Below, piece by piece: positions 33,449-42,848 of a stretch of DNA of 64,000 nucleotides. The DNA is from Sphingomonas sp. GTDB taxonomy: Bacteria; Pseudomonadota; Alphaproteobacteria; Sphingomonadales; Sphingomonadaceae. The notes beneath the pieces are model-generated. The model searched no databases, was not told the DNA's origin, and saw only the letters and a program-made list of their open reading frames with translations. The position numbers were made by a program, and so were the translations under genes. The stretch lies in the NCBI RefSeq assembly GCF_024508665.1, contig NZ_JANINP010000006.1, positions 1,168,001 to 1,232,000 on the forward strand. Direction: 5' to 3'. Within the stretch, counting starts at the first letter, position 1; every line of letters starts with the position of its first letter.

Positions 33449-36232
33449 ATGGTTCCGCGGACGAGAATCGGGTTTCTTTGTGCTGGCATCGCGCTGTCGG
33501 CGTTGGCGTGGTCGCAGCCGGCATTCGCGCAGGACAGCTCCACCGCCGCATCGCGGCAGGCAAGCTTTTCCATCGCCGAGCAGCCGCTCGGCCAAGCTGC
33601 CATCCAGTTTTCGCAGCAGGCCGGCATCCAGTTGGTCATCGATGCGGGTGTCGCTGATGGCGTGGTGGCGCGCCCGGTATCGGGAACGATGTCGATCGCC
33701 GAGGCTGTATCGCGGATGCTCTCTGGCACCGGCTTGACGTGGCGCTATCTCAATGATCGCACGATTACGATCGAGCGCGTGTCGGCGGATGGCGGCGAGC
33801 GCGTGCTCGGCGCGGTGCGGGTGCAGGGATCGCAGGACGGCGGCAGCAGCCTGGCTGGGTCGACGCCGGTCAATGGGATTAACGGGTCGCGGGATGTGAC
33901 GGCAACAGAAGGCACCGGGAGCTACACCTCCGGTGCGCTGACGGTAGGCTCCAAGGCCGCGGCGAGCATCAAGGATACGCCCTTCTCCGTTTCCGTGCTG
34001 AGCAGCCAGCAGCTCCAGGATCAGAATATCACCGGTATCAAGGATGCCATGGAACGGCTTCCTGGCGTCATTTCGCAATTGAATGGCGACACAGCGCACC
34101 CTCAATTCTTCTCTCGTGGTTTTGAGATTACGACGTTTCAGATCGATGGCGGTGCCGGTCTGCAGACGTCCAACAACAGCGCAAGCCCTTATGGAATGGT
34201 CCAATATTATGGGGGTACGTTTATCCCACAGATGGACATGTCATTATACGACCATATAGAAATCATCCGCGGGGCTGCAGGAACGTTTAACGGTTTTGGT
34301 GATCCGGGTGGGGTCGTCAATCTTGTGCGCAAGAAGCCTCTGGATCACAAGCAATTGCTGGTCGACGCGCAGACTGGCTCGTATGGCCTGCTCAGGCTGT
34401 CGGTCGATCTAGCCGGGCCGTTGGGTCTGGATGGCGGGCTTCGCGGGCGAGTGATCGCCACGCATCAAGATAACGGCTACTTTTACGATGTCGTCAAACA
34501 TCGCACGGATTTGGTGTCCGCGACAGTTGAAGTTGACTTAACGCCGACCACCCTTCTTTCGATAGGAGCGAGCTATGACAAGCAAGACGGTGGAATTTGG
34601 AGTGGCGGCTTAGTTCGCTATATCGACGGCACCAAATTGACGGTACCCCGATCTACCTGCCTTTGCCTGCCTTGGGCGCATTTTAATACAAAGACAGCCG
34701 AGTTATTTGGCCAGATTGACAAAAGAATAGGGAAAGACTGGACACTCAAATTCAAGACCACGTATCAACGACAGGTTCAAGATCAGGTGAGCGCATTTGT
34801 CGGCGGGCCTTATAATCCCGATTCACTATCGGCTGATCACACATTGCTTACTTTGGACGGATCGCAACATAATCCTATCGTTCGATGGGTGAACGAATTC
34901 ACGCTCGATGGACGCTTCAAATTTCTTGGACAAATACAGAGCTTAGTGATTGGCGGAAACATCGCTACGAATACTAGGACTGGTGGGAGGGAATATGCCG
35001 GAGCAAGTTGGTTGCCGGATGATCCATACGCAAACCAAATAATAGTCAATCCATTGACTTTCAATCCATATGATCCAGCATATTCATACCGAGGTAATGG
35101 CGATCTACAGTATAAATACAACGGCGATATGATAAGAACTGTTACTATATTTGCGAGGGGAGATTTTTCGCCATTCAAGAAATTTCATATAACATACGGT
35201 ATGAATTTCACATCAACAAAAAATAACTTTAAGCAAAATGAATATTGTACGACTCTTGATATCCAAGGCGGGTTAGATTGCGTAAGAGGGGATCTTCTGC
35301 CGATCGGGTTAAATCGCCATTTCAATAATCCAGGAAAGTCGACAATTTCCTGGCCGCCAAGTCTTTCATTTCGGTACGATCTGCGGCGTGATATGGCGGT
35401 CTATGGAACGTACGCTGACATATATGTTGATCAATCCCAATCGCTGGATCGTAACAACAATCCTCTCGGCCCGGTAACTGGTGGAAATTTTGAGGGCGGT
35501 TGGAAATGGTCGCCACGAGGTGGCAAGATTAACATAAATATCTCTGGATATTATATCCGGCAGAAAAATTTTGCTATAGCGGACTGTCATAATTCGTGGG
35601 AGCCGGATAACGGCACTCCATTGTGCACATACGCGACGCAGGGCGGTGTCGAGACGGTGGGCTCTCTCACAAGCTGCTGCTACAAACAGGATCCTTCGGT
35701 GGAGCGCTTGAGCTACGGCACAGATTTTGAGATATCGGGCGAAGTCGCGCGCCGTTGGCAGGTGGCGGTGAGTTATTCCTTCAACAAGAATGAATATCGT
35801 GATCCCAATCGTCAATTAGACCCAGTGACGGGGCGGCCCGATCCTTTGCAAAGCTTTTCGCCTAGGCATCTTTTCAAGATTTGGTCGGACTACGAATTTT
35901 CAGATGAGTCAGCCCTGCGTGGATTGCGTTTGAATCTAGGCGTGCAGGGGCAGAGCATCACCTTCGTGTCGACAAGTTATTGTTCTGTCTTGGCTAGGAC
36001 GGATTCTGGGGTGCAATATTGTGCTCGGAACGTTCCGGTCCATTTCACGGATCCCGGTCACGTGGTTTTTGCGCTCGGTGGTTCGTACAAAATCAACCGG
36101 ACGTTGCAATTGCAGTTCAATGTCGAGAATCTGTTCGACAAGAATTACTATGCCCAGGTCGGAGGCACGGGCGGAGGGAATTTTTACGGGGCGCCACGAA
36201 ACTTTTCGCTTACGTTGCGCGGCAAATTCTGA
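33449..36232 (+). CDS. TonB-dependent receptor 2 with STN signalling domain
   Basis: 927 residues. Signal peptide (LSALAWSQPAFAQ), STN (FSIAEQPLGQAAIQFSQQAG), the shared linker (GERVLGAVRVQGSQDGGSSL), plug (IKDTPFSVSVLSSQQLQDQN) and barrel ending in Phe (TLRGKF). ATG 33449 follows a G-rich ribosome-binding site; the TTG one codon earlier is unlikely. Cys motifs RSTCLCLPW and TSCCYKQDP group it with receptor 1. The barrel-coding stretch from about 34.5 to 35.7 kb is visibly AT-richer than the 5' end, suggesting exchange of barrel modules. A strong terminator follows at 36257. Confidence 0.93.
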   Translation: MVPRTRIGFLCAGIALSALAWSQPAFAQDSSTAASRQASFSIAEQPLGQAAIQFSQQAGIQLVIDAGVADGVVARPVSGTMSIAEAVSRMLSGTGLTWRYLNDRTITIERVSADGGERVLGAVRVQGSQDGGSSLAGSTPVNGINGSRDVTATEGTGSYTSGALTVGSKAAASIKDTPFSVSVLSSQQLQDQNITGIKDAMERLPGVISQLNGDTAHPQFFSRGFEITTFQIDGGAGLQTSNNSASPYGMVQYYGGTFIPQMDMSLYDHIEIIRGAAGTFNGFGDPGGVVNLVRKKPLDHKQLLVDAQTGSYGLLRLSVDLAGPLGLDGGLRGRVIATHQDNGYFYDVVKHRTDLVSATVEVDLTPTTLLSIGASYDKQDGGIWSGGLVRYIDGTKLTVPRSTCLCLPWAHFNTKTAELFGQIDKRIGKDWTLKFKTTYQRQVQDQVSAFVGGPYNPDSLSADHTLLTLDGSQHNPIVRWVNEFTLDGRFKFLGQIQSLVIGGNIATNTRTGGREYAGASWLPDDPYANQIIVNPLTFNPYDPAYSYRGNGDLQYKYNGDMIRTVTIFARGDFSPFKKFHITYGMNFTSTKNNFKQNEYCTTLDIQGGLDCVRGDLLPIGLNRHFNNPGKSTISWPPSLSFRYDLRRDMAVYGTYADIYVDQSQSLDRNNNPLGPVTGGNFEGGWKWSPRGGKININISGYYIRQKNFAIADCHNSWEPDNGTPLCTYATQGGVETVGSLTSCCYKQDPSVERLSYGTDFEISGEVARRWQVAVSYSFNKNEYRDPNRQLDPVTGRPDPLQSFSPRHLFKIWSDYEFSDESALRGLRLNLGVQGQSITFVSTSYCSVLARTDSGVQYCARNVPVHFTDPGHVVFALGGSYKINRTLQLQFNVENLFDKNYYAQVGGTGGGNFYGAPRNFSLTLRGKF

Positions 36233-36566
36233 GGCCTGTCTGGCGCGATATAAACGGCCTCCGAGGCGTTGCCTCGGAGGCTTTTTCTCGTTGAGTGCGC
36301 TCAATTTGATTGCTCTTTGGCGCTAGCACTGTGGCTCTTCTTCGTAATGATTTGCCTCCAGAATTGATCTTGAATTGAGGTTGTGGCCATTCAGGTGTCG
36401 TATATGCTGGCTCACAGTCACTTCTGCGTATAATGCTCAGACGCGCTGCGTGTGCTCCGCCATTGTAAGGTGGTCGTCGAAAAATCGTTTTTCTCTTGCG
36501 GCGGGGCACTCGGCTGCCCGTTTCTCATCGTCACCATCAAAACGGCGACGTTGAAGGATGAGCGAA
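36233..36566. other. Intergenic region before the AAA ATPase array
   Basis: 334 bases. It holds the terminator of receptor 2 at 36257-36287. The rest should contain the promoter of the six-gene ATPase array; I could not identify convincing -35/-10 boxes, which would be consistent with an alternative sigma factor. No gene is supported. Confidence 0.5.
36257..36287 (+). terminator. Rho-independent terminator of receptor 2
   Basis: A perfect 11-bp stem GCCTCCGAGGC / GCCTCGGAGGC with a GTT loop, followed by TTTTTCT. It separates receptor 2 from the ATPase array. Confidence 0.9.
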
Positions 36567-38042
36567 ATGACCTCTCAGAGCGTAGTCCCTGCGCTGTTTC
36601 CGAATTATCGGCCGGCTGCGCCGATCGCCGACTTTTTGCCTTCGCAGCAGCGCGCCTTGGAGCGTCTCCGGCGTGCCGGCCAAGTGGCGCCGCTCGTGTC
36701 CGTTTCCGGTGGCGCCGCAATGGGAAAAAGCGCGATTATGCGGCGCTATGCGCGAGAGACACGGGCGGCGTTTCTGGACGGCGATCTCTACATAAATCGT
36801 GCCGAACGCAGCGATCCCTCCAAATTCGATCACGTGCTCTATGATTTGATCGACGTCCGGCTTCGGAAGGGCGTGCCCGTCGTCGTAGATGGGATCAGAG
36901 ACTTCATGCCGCGGCCGGTCTTCGGGCTGATGATGCATCACTTCAAGGACGTGGCTCTCAAGCGGGGCGTGCCGCTGGTGATGGAATCCGTCGACGACGA
37001 AGCCGCTATCCAGGTCAAGATTCCCGCCTTGTTGGCAGAAGATTATGAGGCCTATTTTGCGGCGCGGTTCGGCGGTAAAGCTGTTTCGGGGATCGATTTT
37101 CCGCTGGTGCATGAGGCGGCTGCCGGTCTCGATCTCTACCAGCTCGACTTCCTGGCCAATTTAATGGAAGTCGAGGGGCTGACGACCGCCCAAATGATCG
37201 CTTGCTTGGAGCGTGACGTCTTGAAGGCGAATTTGCGCCTACGCGAGGTGGAGGCGTTGAGCTTCGACAGCTTGCCGGGATCGGAGCATATTGCCGAGGC
37301 GCTCGAAACCCACATTATCCTGCCGTTCGAGAACAAGGTGCTGGCGCGCGAGCTCGATCTCAAGCCGCGCCGCGGCGTCCTGCTCTATGGACCTCCGGGC
37401 ACCGGCAAGACCAGCATCGGCCGGGCACTCGCGCACCGCATGCAGGGCCGTTTCTTCCTCATCGATGGTTCGGTCATCACCGAGCCGCCGTCATATTTTT
37501 TCGGGGGTGTCGAGGGTATCATCGCGCAGGCGAAGAAGAATGCGCCGTGCGTGTTGTTCATCGACGATGCGGACGTGCTGTTCCAGATCGAGCATATCGC
37601 CGGCCTGCAGCGGTATCTTCTGTCGCTGCTCGATGGTCTCGAAAGCGAGACGGCAAGCCATGTCTGCGTGATGATGACGGCGATGGACGCCAAGAAGGTG
37701 CCCGAGCCGCTCCTGCGCTCGGGCCGCGTCGAGCTCTGGCTCGAAACCAAGGCGCCTGACGAAGTTACCCGCGGACGCATCCTGGAACGCTGGATGGCAG
37801 CCGACATGCCCGGCCGTGAGGATATCGACTATCCTGCGCTCGCCAGGCTGACCCAGGGCTTCACGCCGGCCGACCTCCGGCGCCTCGCGAGCGATGCCAA
37901 GCTGCTCTACGCATCCGACCTCGTCGCCAAACGCCCGATCGCCGACGCCAATCGCTATCTCGAACTGGCGATCGACGACCTCATCACGCTGCGCGCCACC
38001 ATGGCCGAGCGACTGGACGATGCGACCCTCAAGGTCGCCTGA
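36567..38042 (+). CDS. AAA+ ATPase array member 1
   Basis: 491 residues from ATG 36567, which follows AAGGATGAG; an upstream ATG at 36558 lacks a ribosome-binding site. The N-terminal domain has a P-loop-like GGAAMGKS at 48-55. The C-terminal domain is a classic AAA module: Walker A GPPGTGKTS at 275-283, Walker B CVLFIDDADVLF, arginine-finger region RSGRVELWLE and the lid motif FTPADLRRLASDAKLLYAS. It resembles Cdc48/FtsH/proteasome-type AAA in the core, but the N-domain is not one I recognise. It is the first of six consecutive paralogues; its 3' half is nearly identical in DNA to member 5, pointing to recent duplication or gene conversion. No C-terminal tail. Confidence 0.9.
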   Translation: MTSQSVVPALFPNYRPAAPIADFLPSQQRALERLRRAGQVAPLVSVSGGAAMGKSAIMRRYARETRAAFLDGDLYINRAERSDPSKFDHVLYDLIDVRLRKGVPVVVDGIRDFMPRPVFGLMMHHFKDVALKRGVPLVMESVDDEAAIQVKIPALLAEDYEAYFAARFGGKAVSGIDFPLVHEAAAGLDLYQLDFLANLMEVEGLTTAQMIACLERDVLKANLRLREVEALSFDSLPGSEHIAEALETHIILPFENKVLARELDLKPRRGVLLYGPPGTGKTSIGRALAHRMQGRFFLIDGSVITEPPSYFFGGVEGIIAQAKKNAPCVLFIDDADVLFQIEHIAGLQRYLLSLLDGLESETASHVCVMMTAMDAKKVPEPLLRSGRVELWLETKAPDEVTRGRILERWMAADMPGREDIDYPALARLTQGFTPADLRRLASDAKLLYASDLVAKRPIADANRYLELAIDDLITLRATMAERLDDATLKVA

Positions 38043-38190
38043 AGAGGATTTCTCCCATGAACGCTCACACCCTTGTTCGCGAGGAGCCGCCGGCTGCCAG
38101 CGAGATCGTCATCAACGATCCCCTCGCCGCTCTCTCCCCCAGCCAGGCCGCTGCCCTCGCGGAAATCGAACGTATCGCCCAAGCCTCGCC
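37208..38190 (+). repeat. Duplicated segment, copy A (members 1-2)
   Basis: This stretch aligns without gaps to 43529-44511 at an offset of 6321 bases. From 37521 to about 38154 I found no mismatch by eye against 43842-44475; the flanks differ at scattered third positions. It covers the AAA core of member 1, the junction and the first codons of member 2. Confidence 0.9.
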
Positions 38191-39643
38191 GGTTATCAGT
38201 CTGTCGGGGCGTGGGGGTAGCGGCAAGTCGACGATTATCCGCGCGTTCCTTCAGAAATATGAAGCCGAAGTGGTTTCGATCTCCGACTTCCTCGATGAAA
38301 TGGAACTCGTGGAGCCCGGCCAGATGGGCGACCGCGCCTATGTCGCGGTGAACTCGGCGCTTGACCGGTCGGATCTGGTCGTAGTGCCGGATGGAGCGAT
38401 CTTTCGGGGCGGGCTGCTCATCACGCAATTGCGGGCGATCCATGCCCGCGTCAGGCGGGAAGGGAAGCGCCTGATCTGCCGCGATCTTGCTGCGATGGGG
38501 CCTAACGGATTTGGGAACGGTGCGCGTCAGGTGGACGTGCCTGCCTTTACCGCGGACGATTATGAAGCGATCATCGACAACATCCTCGGCGGAGGACGTG
38601 TGGCGGGAGTGGATTTCGATCTGGTCTTCCGGGATGCTCCGCTGCTTTCGGGATACGATTTGCGATTGCTGTCGGGGCTTCTTCCCCAAGAGGGGAAGAT
38701 AAACACCGGACAGGTCGTTGCCGTGCTTCATCAGCATATCTTGCGGTCCAATGTTCGGATCAAGGAAGTCGAAGAATTGACCTTCGACTCATTGCCAGGT
38801 GCCGAACATATCGCTGCCAAGCTCGAGACGCACATCATCCTGCCGCTCGAAAATGCCGAATTGGCGCGCAAGCTCGATATCCGGCCCAAGCGCGGTGTTT
38901 TGCTCTACGGTCCTCCCGGGACTGGAAAGACCAGCATCGGTCGCGCGCTGGCGCACCGGATGAAGGGGAAGTTCTTCCTGATCGACGGAAGCTTTCCCAC
39001 CGAGCCGCCGCTCAATTTCTTCGGTGCTGTCCAGAGCGTCGTCCGTGAGGCGCTCGAAAACGCGCCGTGTGTGCTCTTCATCGACGACGCGGACGTGTTG
39101 TTCGGCATCGAGCATATCGCCGGCTTCTCGCGCTACCTTCTCAGTCTGCTCGACGGCGTCGAGAGCGAGGCCATCAACAAGGTCTGCCTGATGATGACTG
39201 CGATGGATGCGCGCAAAGTGCCGGCGCCGATCTTGCGCTCCGGGCGGGTCGAGCTCTGGCTCGAGACGCGGCCGCCGGACGCCAATGTGAGGGCGGCGAT
39301 TCTCAAGCGTTGGATCAATCCTGCGCTGCCGGGTGTCGACGACATGGATTATCTGCCGGTGGCGGAGCGGGCGGAAGGATTTACGCCCGCCGACCTGCGG
39401 CGGGTCGTCGCCGACGCCATGGCCTTTTTCGCTGCCGACCGACTCAGCGGACGGCCGATCAATGAGGCCGCGGGCTATTTGGTCCGTGCCATCGACGAAA
39501 TCCGCGATAGCCGGGGACGCATGGCCGACAATCTCGGCGATGAAAGCCTCAGGCTCGCCGATACGCCCATGCGGGGGAAGTATGCGGCCGGGATTGGTGG
39601 GCTCGTCGAGACGAACAGCACCTGCCAACTGATTGGGTGGTAA
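38057..39643 (+). CDS. AAA+ ATPase array member 2, with conserved C-terminal tail
   Basis: 528 residues. The N-terminal P-loop GRGGSGKST (51-59) is intact; the second, classic AAA domain has Walker A GPPGTGKTS (285-293), Walker B CVLFIDDADVLF, RSGRVELWLE and FTPADLRRVVADA. The protein continues into a tail ending GIGGLVETNSTCQLIGW at the C-terminus. The same tail, GIGGLVEASSSCSLIGW, ends member 6 and is absent from the other four. Such a tail could dock the ring onto a partner, as C-termini of proteasomal ATPases do, or be a cleavable peptide. AAGAGGA precedes the ATG, 14 bases after member 1. Confidence 0.9.
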   Translation: MNAHTLVREEPPAASEIVINDPLAALSPSQAAALAEIERIAQASPVISLSGRGGSGKSTIIRAFLQKYEAEVVSISDFLDEMELVEPGQMGDRAYVAVNSALDRSDLVVVPDGAIFRGGLLITQLRAIHARVRREGKRLICRDLAAMGPNGFGNGARQVDVPAFTADDYEAIIDNILGGGRVAGVDFDLVFRDAPLLSGYDLRLLSGLLPQEGKINTGQVVAVLHQHILRSNVRIKEVEELTFDSLPGAEHIAAKLETHIILPLENAELARKLDIRPKRGVLLYGPPGTGKTSIGRALAHRMKGKFFLIDGSFPTEPPLNFFGAVQSVVREALENAPCVLFIDDADVLFGIEHIAGFSRYLLSLLDGVESEAINKVCLMMTAMDARKVPAPILRSGRVELWLETRPPDANVRAAILKRWINPALPGVDDMDYLPVAERAEGFTPADLRRVVADAMAFFAADRLSGRPINEAAGYLVRAIDEIRDSRGRMADNLGDESLRLADTPMRGKYAAGIGGLVETNSTCQLIGW

Positions 39644-39644
39644 G

Positions 39645-41225
39645 ATGACATCGGTACAATCGCATATCCTGCCCTTGGTCGAGGGCATGCCGCTATACCC
39701 TGCTCAGCGTTCGGCGCTGGAGCAACTGGAGGAGATGAAAACCCGGTTCAACGTCTTCGCGTTCATCGGATCGCGCGGCTTTGGTGTTTCCCGCACCCTG
39801 ACGGAGTTCGCTACTCGTCATGGTGCGACGCTCCTTGACGCGGGAGACTATTTCTCCCGTTTCCAGAAGACGGCGGAAGATCGTTGGGACGAGCGGGTCA
39901 AGCAATTTATCGACGAAGCATTCGATCGATCTGACATCCTTATTTTGGACGATTTTCCGTTCCTGGAACACCAGGTTGCACAACGAGTCGATCGAGAAGG
40001 CTTCATCGCCAGCGCGATCCCTGGGTGGCGCCGTCGCGCGACCGAGGAAGGCAAGACACTCATTCTTGCCGGTGGCTATGGTTCCAACAGGGGCGAGAGC
40101 GAGTTCGAGATTCAGTGGAGCCTGGAGAATACCTATATTCTCGACCCCGGTCAGATCGTTACGCTCAATCAAGATTGTCTCGGCCTTGGTGACTTCAGGG
40201 CAATTATCGAAAACCATGCCGGGGCCGAACTCTGTGCCGGCGTCGATTTCGAGACCTTGTTTTTCTCCTTTCCCGGGCTGGCGCCGCGGCAATTGGCGCT
40301 CGCTGGTAGCCTGGCGAAATTGGCCGGTGCCTCGGACACGGCCGCCTTTGCCGATATCATCGGCAATTCGGTGACGCGTTCCAACGTCCGTCTGTCGGAA
40401 GTCGAGAATCTCGCCTTCGAGGACTTGCCCGGATCGGAACACATCGCAGAAACACTCGAGACGCATGTCGTCCTGCCGTTCGAGCGGCCGGAGGTGGCGC
40501 GCAGGCTCGGTATCAAGGCACGGCGCGGCGTGATGTTGTTCGGGCCGGCCGGGACGGGCAAGACCACGATGGGGCGCGCACTTGCTCACCGGATGAAGGG
40601 GAAATTCTTCGTCATCGATGGGACAGTCGCGACCGAGCCGGGGCATGCCTTTGCCGCGCGCGTCAATGCGATCATCGATCAGGCGAAAAAGAACGCGCCG
40701 TCCGTCCTGTTCATCGACGACGCCGACACGCTCTTCACCATCCCGCATGCGGTTGGAATGGTGCGGTCGCTCCTCTCGTTGCTCGACGGCGTCGAAAGCG
40801 ACACCGCGGGCAAGGTGTGCGTCATGATGACGGTGATGGATGCGCGCAAAGTTCCCGACGCGATTCTACGCTCGGGTCGTGTCGAGCTCTGGCTGGAAAC
40901 GGAATTTCCGCAAGCCCCGCTGCGTGCACGCATCCTCGCGCGGTGGATCGAGGCGCGGGGGGAAGGAGCATTCCCGCCGGGAGCTATCGATTATGACGAG
41001 TTCGCCGGCCTGACCGAGCGGTTCAACCCGGCCGACCTCAGACGCGTCGTCGGTGACGCGGCCCTCCTCTACGCGGCCGATCTGGCGGCTGGCACCCAGA
41101 CCGGTTCGGCCAGCGACTATCTGCGGTCGGCAATCGACGAGCTGATAAAGGTCCGTCGGCGGATGTCCGACGTGCTCCAGGATCCATCGCTCCTGGCGGG
41201 CAAAAAGATCGAGGAATATCTGTGA
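39645..41225 (+). CDS. AAA+ ATPase array member 3 (degenerate N-terminal P-loop)
   Basis: 526 residues from ATG 39645, two bases after the member 2 stop (TAAGATG overlap region). The N-terminal P-loop position reads GSRGFGVSR (42-50), so the Walker A lysine is replaced by Val, though ILILDDFPFL resembles a Walker B strand. The C-terminal AAA domain is intact: GPAGTGKTT from residue 300, SVLFIDDADTLF, RSGRVELWLE, FNPADLRRVVGDA. It is the most divergent member in the AAA core. No tail: it ends KKIEEYL. Confidence 0.9.
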   Translation: MTSVQSHILPLVEGMPLYPAQRSALEQLEEMKTRFNVFAFIGSRGFGVSRTLTEFATRHGATLLDAGDYFSRFQKTAEDRWDERVKQFIDEAFDRSDILILDDFPFLEHQVAQRVDREGFIASAIPGWRRRATEEGKTLILAGGYGSNRGESEFEIQWSLENTYILDPGQIVTLNQDCLGLGDFRAIIENHAGAELCAGVDFETLFFSFPGLAPRQLALAGSLAKLAGASDTAAFADIIGNSVTRSNVRLSEVENLAFEDLPGSEHIAETLETHVVLPFERPEVARRLGIKARRGVMLFGPAGTGKTTMGRALAHRMKGKFFVIDGTVATEPGHAFAARVNAIIDQAKKNAPSVLFIDDADTLFTIPHAVGMVRSLLSLLDGVESDTAGKVCVMMTVMDARKVPDAILRSGRVELWLETEFPQAPLRARILARWIEARGEGAFPPGAIDYDEFAGLTERFNPADLRRVVGDAALLYAADLAAGTQTGSASDYLRSAIDELIKVRRRMSDVLQDPSLLAGKKIEEYL

Positions 41226-42763
41226 TGACCGTTGCTGAAAATAGCGTTCTGGCGCGCATTGCCAAGGCCGAGCCGGCCGGTGATGTCGTTCTTACGCCCG
41301 GCCAGGCCGGAGCGCTGGCCGAGCTCGAAAAGATGGCGGCGGCGTCGGCCGCGGTCGGCCTCTGGGGATTGCCCGGTGCAGGCAAAAGCACTGTCTTGCG
41401 GGCCTTTGCCGAACGGCATGGCGGGCAACTGGTCACCCTGGAAGAGATTGTCGGAGCGTTTCGATTGGCGCCGGGCGACGATCTCGATCGCCACATTTTT
41501 CTCTATGTCGCCAAGCGCCTCCAGGAAACGGACTTGCTCCTCGTCGACAGTGCCGAACTGTGGTCTGCCGAACTGGGGGCTCAGGGCGGGCTGATCGGTC
41601 GCAACTCCAACGTGGATTTGCTGTTTCGGCTCGCCGAGACCACTGGGCGTCGCCTGGTCCTCGCCGTGCGTCCATTCCCGGTCTCGGATGATTGGGGATT
41701 GGCGGCCCGCTTCAAACGAGACCATGTCGCCCTCGTCCAGGTGCCGCCCATGCGCCCTGCTGACTATGCAGCGTTTGCCGAGACGTATCTCGGGGAGCGA
41801 GTGGATCGGATCAACTTCCGGCAGGTGTTCGCCCAGTTCGGCTCGCTCACCGGATACCAGCTCCGGGCGATTTGTCGGACCGCGGCAAGCCATGACACGA
41901 TCGATACACCATCGTTCATCGAAATCGTCGAAGAAATGGCGGTGCGTGACAGTCTCAACCTTGGCGAGGTCGAGCAGGTCACGTTCGAAAACATGCCTGG
42001 CACCGAGGCCTTGGCGCGCGTTCTCGATACGCATGTGGTGTTGCCGCTGACCAATGGCGAGCTCGCCGATCAGCTCGAACTGCGGGCCAAAAGGGGCGTG
42101 CTTCTCTACGGTCCGCCTGGGACGGGCAAGACCAGCATCGGGCGTGCGCTCGCACATCGGCTGAAGGGGCGGTTCTTCCTGATCGACGGGTCGGTGAAGA
42201 CCGAGCCGGCTTATGCCTTTGCCGCCACCCTGCAATCGATCGCAGCCGAAGCAATGAAGCATTCTCCGTGCGTGCTGTTCATTGATGACGCCGATCTGCT
42301 GTTCGGGATTGCGCACGTAGCCGGTCTCACGCGTTACCTGTTGACGCTGCTCGATGGCCTTGTCGGCGACACGGCGAGCAAGGTCTGTGTGATGATGACG
42401 GCGATGGATCCACGCAAAATCCCGGAAGCCGTCCTGCGCTCCGGCCGCGTGGAGCTGTGGCTCGAGGTAAAACCAGCGGATTGCGAAACGCGATCGAAGA
42501 TCCTGCGTCGTTGGATGAGCGATCTGCTGCCGGGTGTCGAGGACATCGATTACGAGCAGTTGGGCAGCCGCACCGAGGGATTCACGCCGGCCGACCTGCG
42601 ACGCGTGGCTAGCGATGCGCGGACTTTCTATGCCGCCGACCGCGTCGTCGGGCGGCCGGTCGAAGAGGCCGGTGTCTACGTCGAAAAAGCGATCCAGGAC
42701 TTGGTGGAAACGCGCCGGGCCATGGCGATCAATCTGTCGGATCCAAGCCTTCGCGTCGGGTGA
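41225..42763 (+). CDS. AAA+ ATPase array member 4
   Basis: 512 residues. The start ATG overlaps the stop of member 3 (TGATG), showing tight translational coupling. N-terminal P-loop GLPGAGKST (48-56) is intact, with a Walker-B-like DLLLVDSAEL. C-terminal AAA: GPPGTGKTS from residue 296, CVLFIDDADLLF, RSGRVELWLE, FTPADLRRVASDA. No tail. An 85-base gap follows before member 5. Confidence 0.9.
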   Translation: MTVAENSVLARIAKAEPAGDVVLTPGQAGALAELEKMAAASAAVGLWGLPGAGKSTVLRAFAERHGGQLVTLEEIVGAFRLAPGDDLDRHIFLYVAKRLQETDLLLVDSAELWSAELGAQGGLIGRNSNVDLLFRLAETTGRRLVLAVRPFPVSDDWGLAARFKRDHVALVQVPPMRPADYAAFAETYLGERVDRINFRQVFAQFGSLTGYQLRAICRTAASHDTIDTPSFIEIVEEMAVRDSLNLGEVEQVTFENMPGTEALARVLDTHVVLPLTNGELADQLELRAKRGVLLYGPPGTGKTSIGRALAHRLKGRFFLIDGSVKTEPAYAFAATLQSIAAEAMKHSPCVLFIDDADLLFGIAHVAGLTRYLLTLLDGLVGDTASKVCVMMTAMDPRKIPEAVLRSGRVELWLEVKPADCETRSKILRRWMSDLLPGVEDIDYEQLGSRTEGFTPADLRRVASDARTFYAADRVVGRPVEEAGVYVEKAIQDLVETRRAMAINLSDPSLRVG

Positions 42764-42848
42764 GTATTTCCCGAGGCGAGGGCGGCGTTTGATCTCATAT
42801 TGGATCACATCCCGGACATCTCGAAATTTGTCCCGAAGGGGAAGCAGA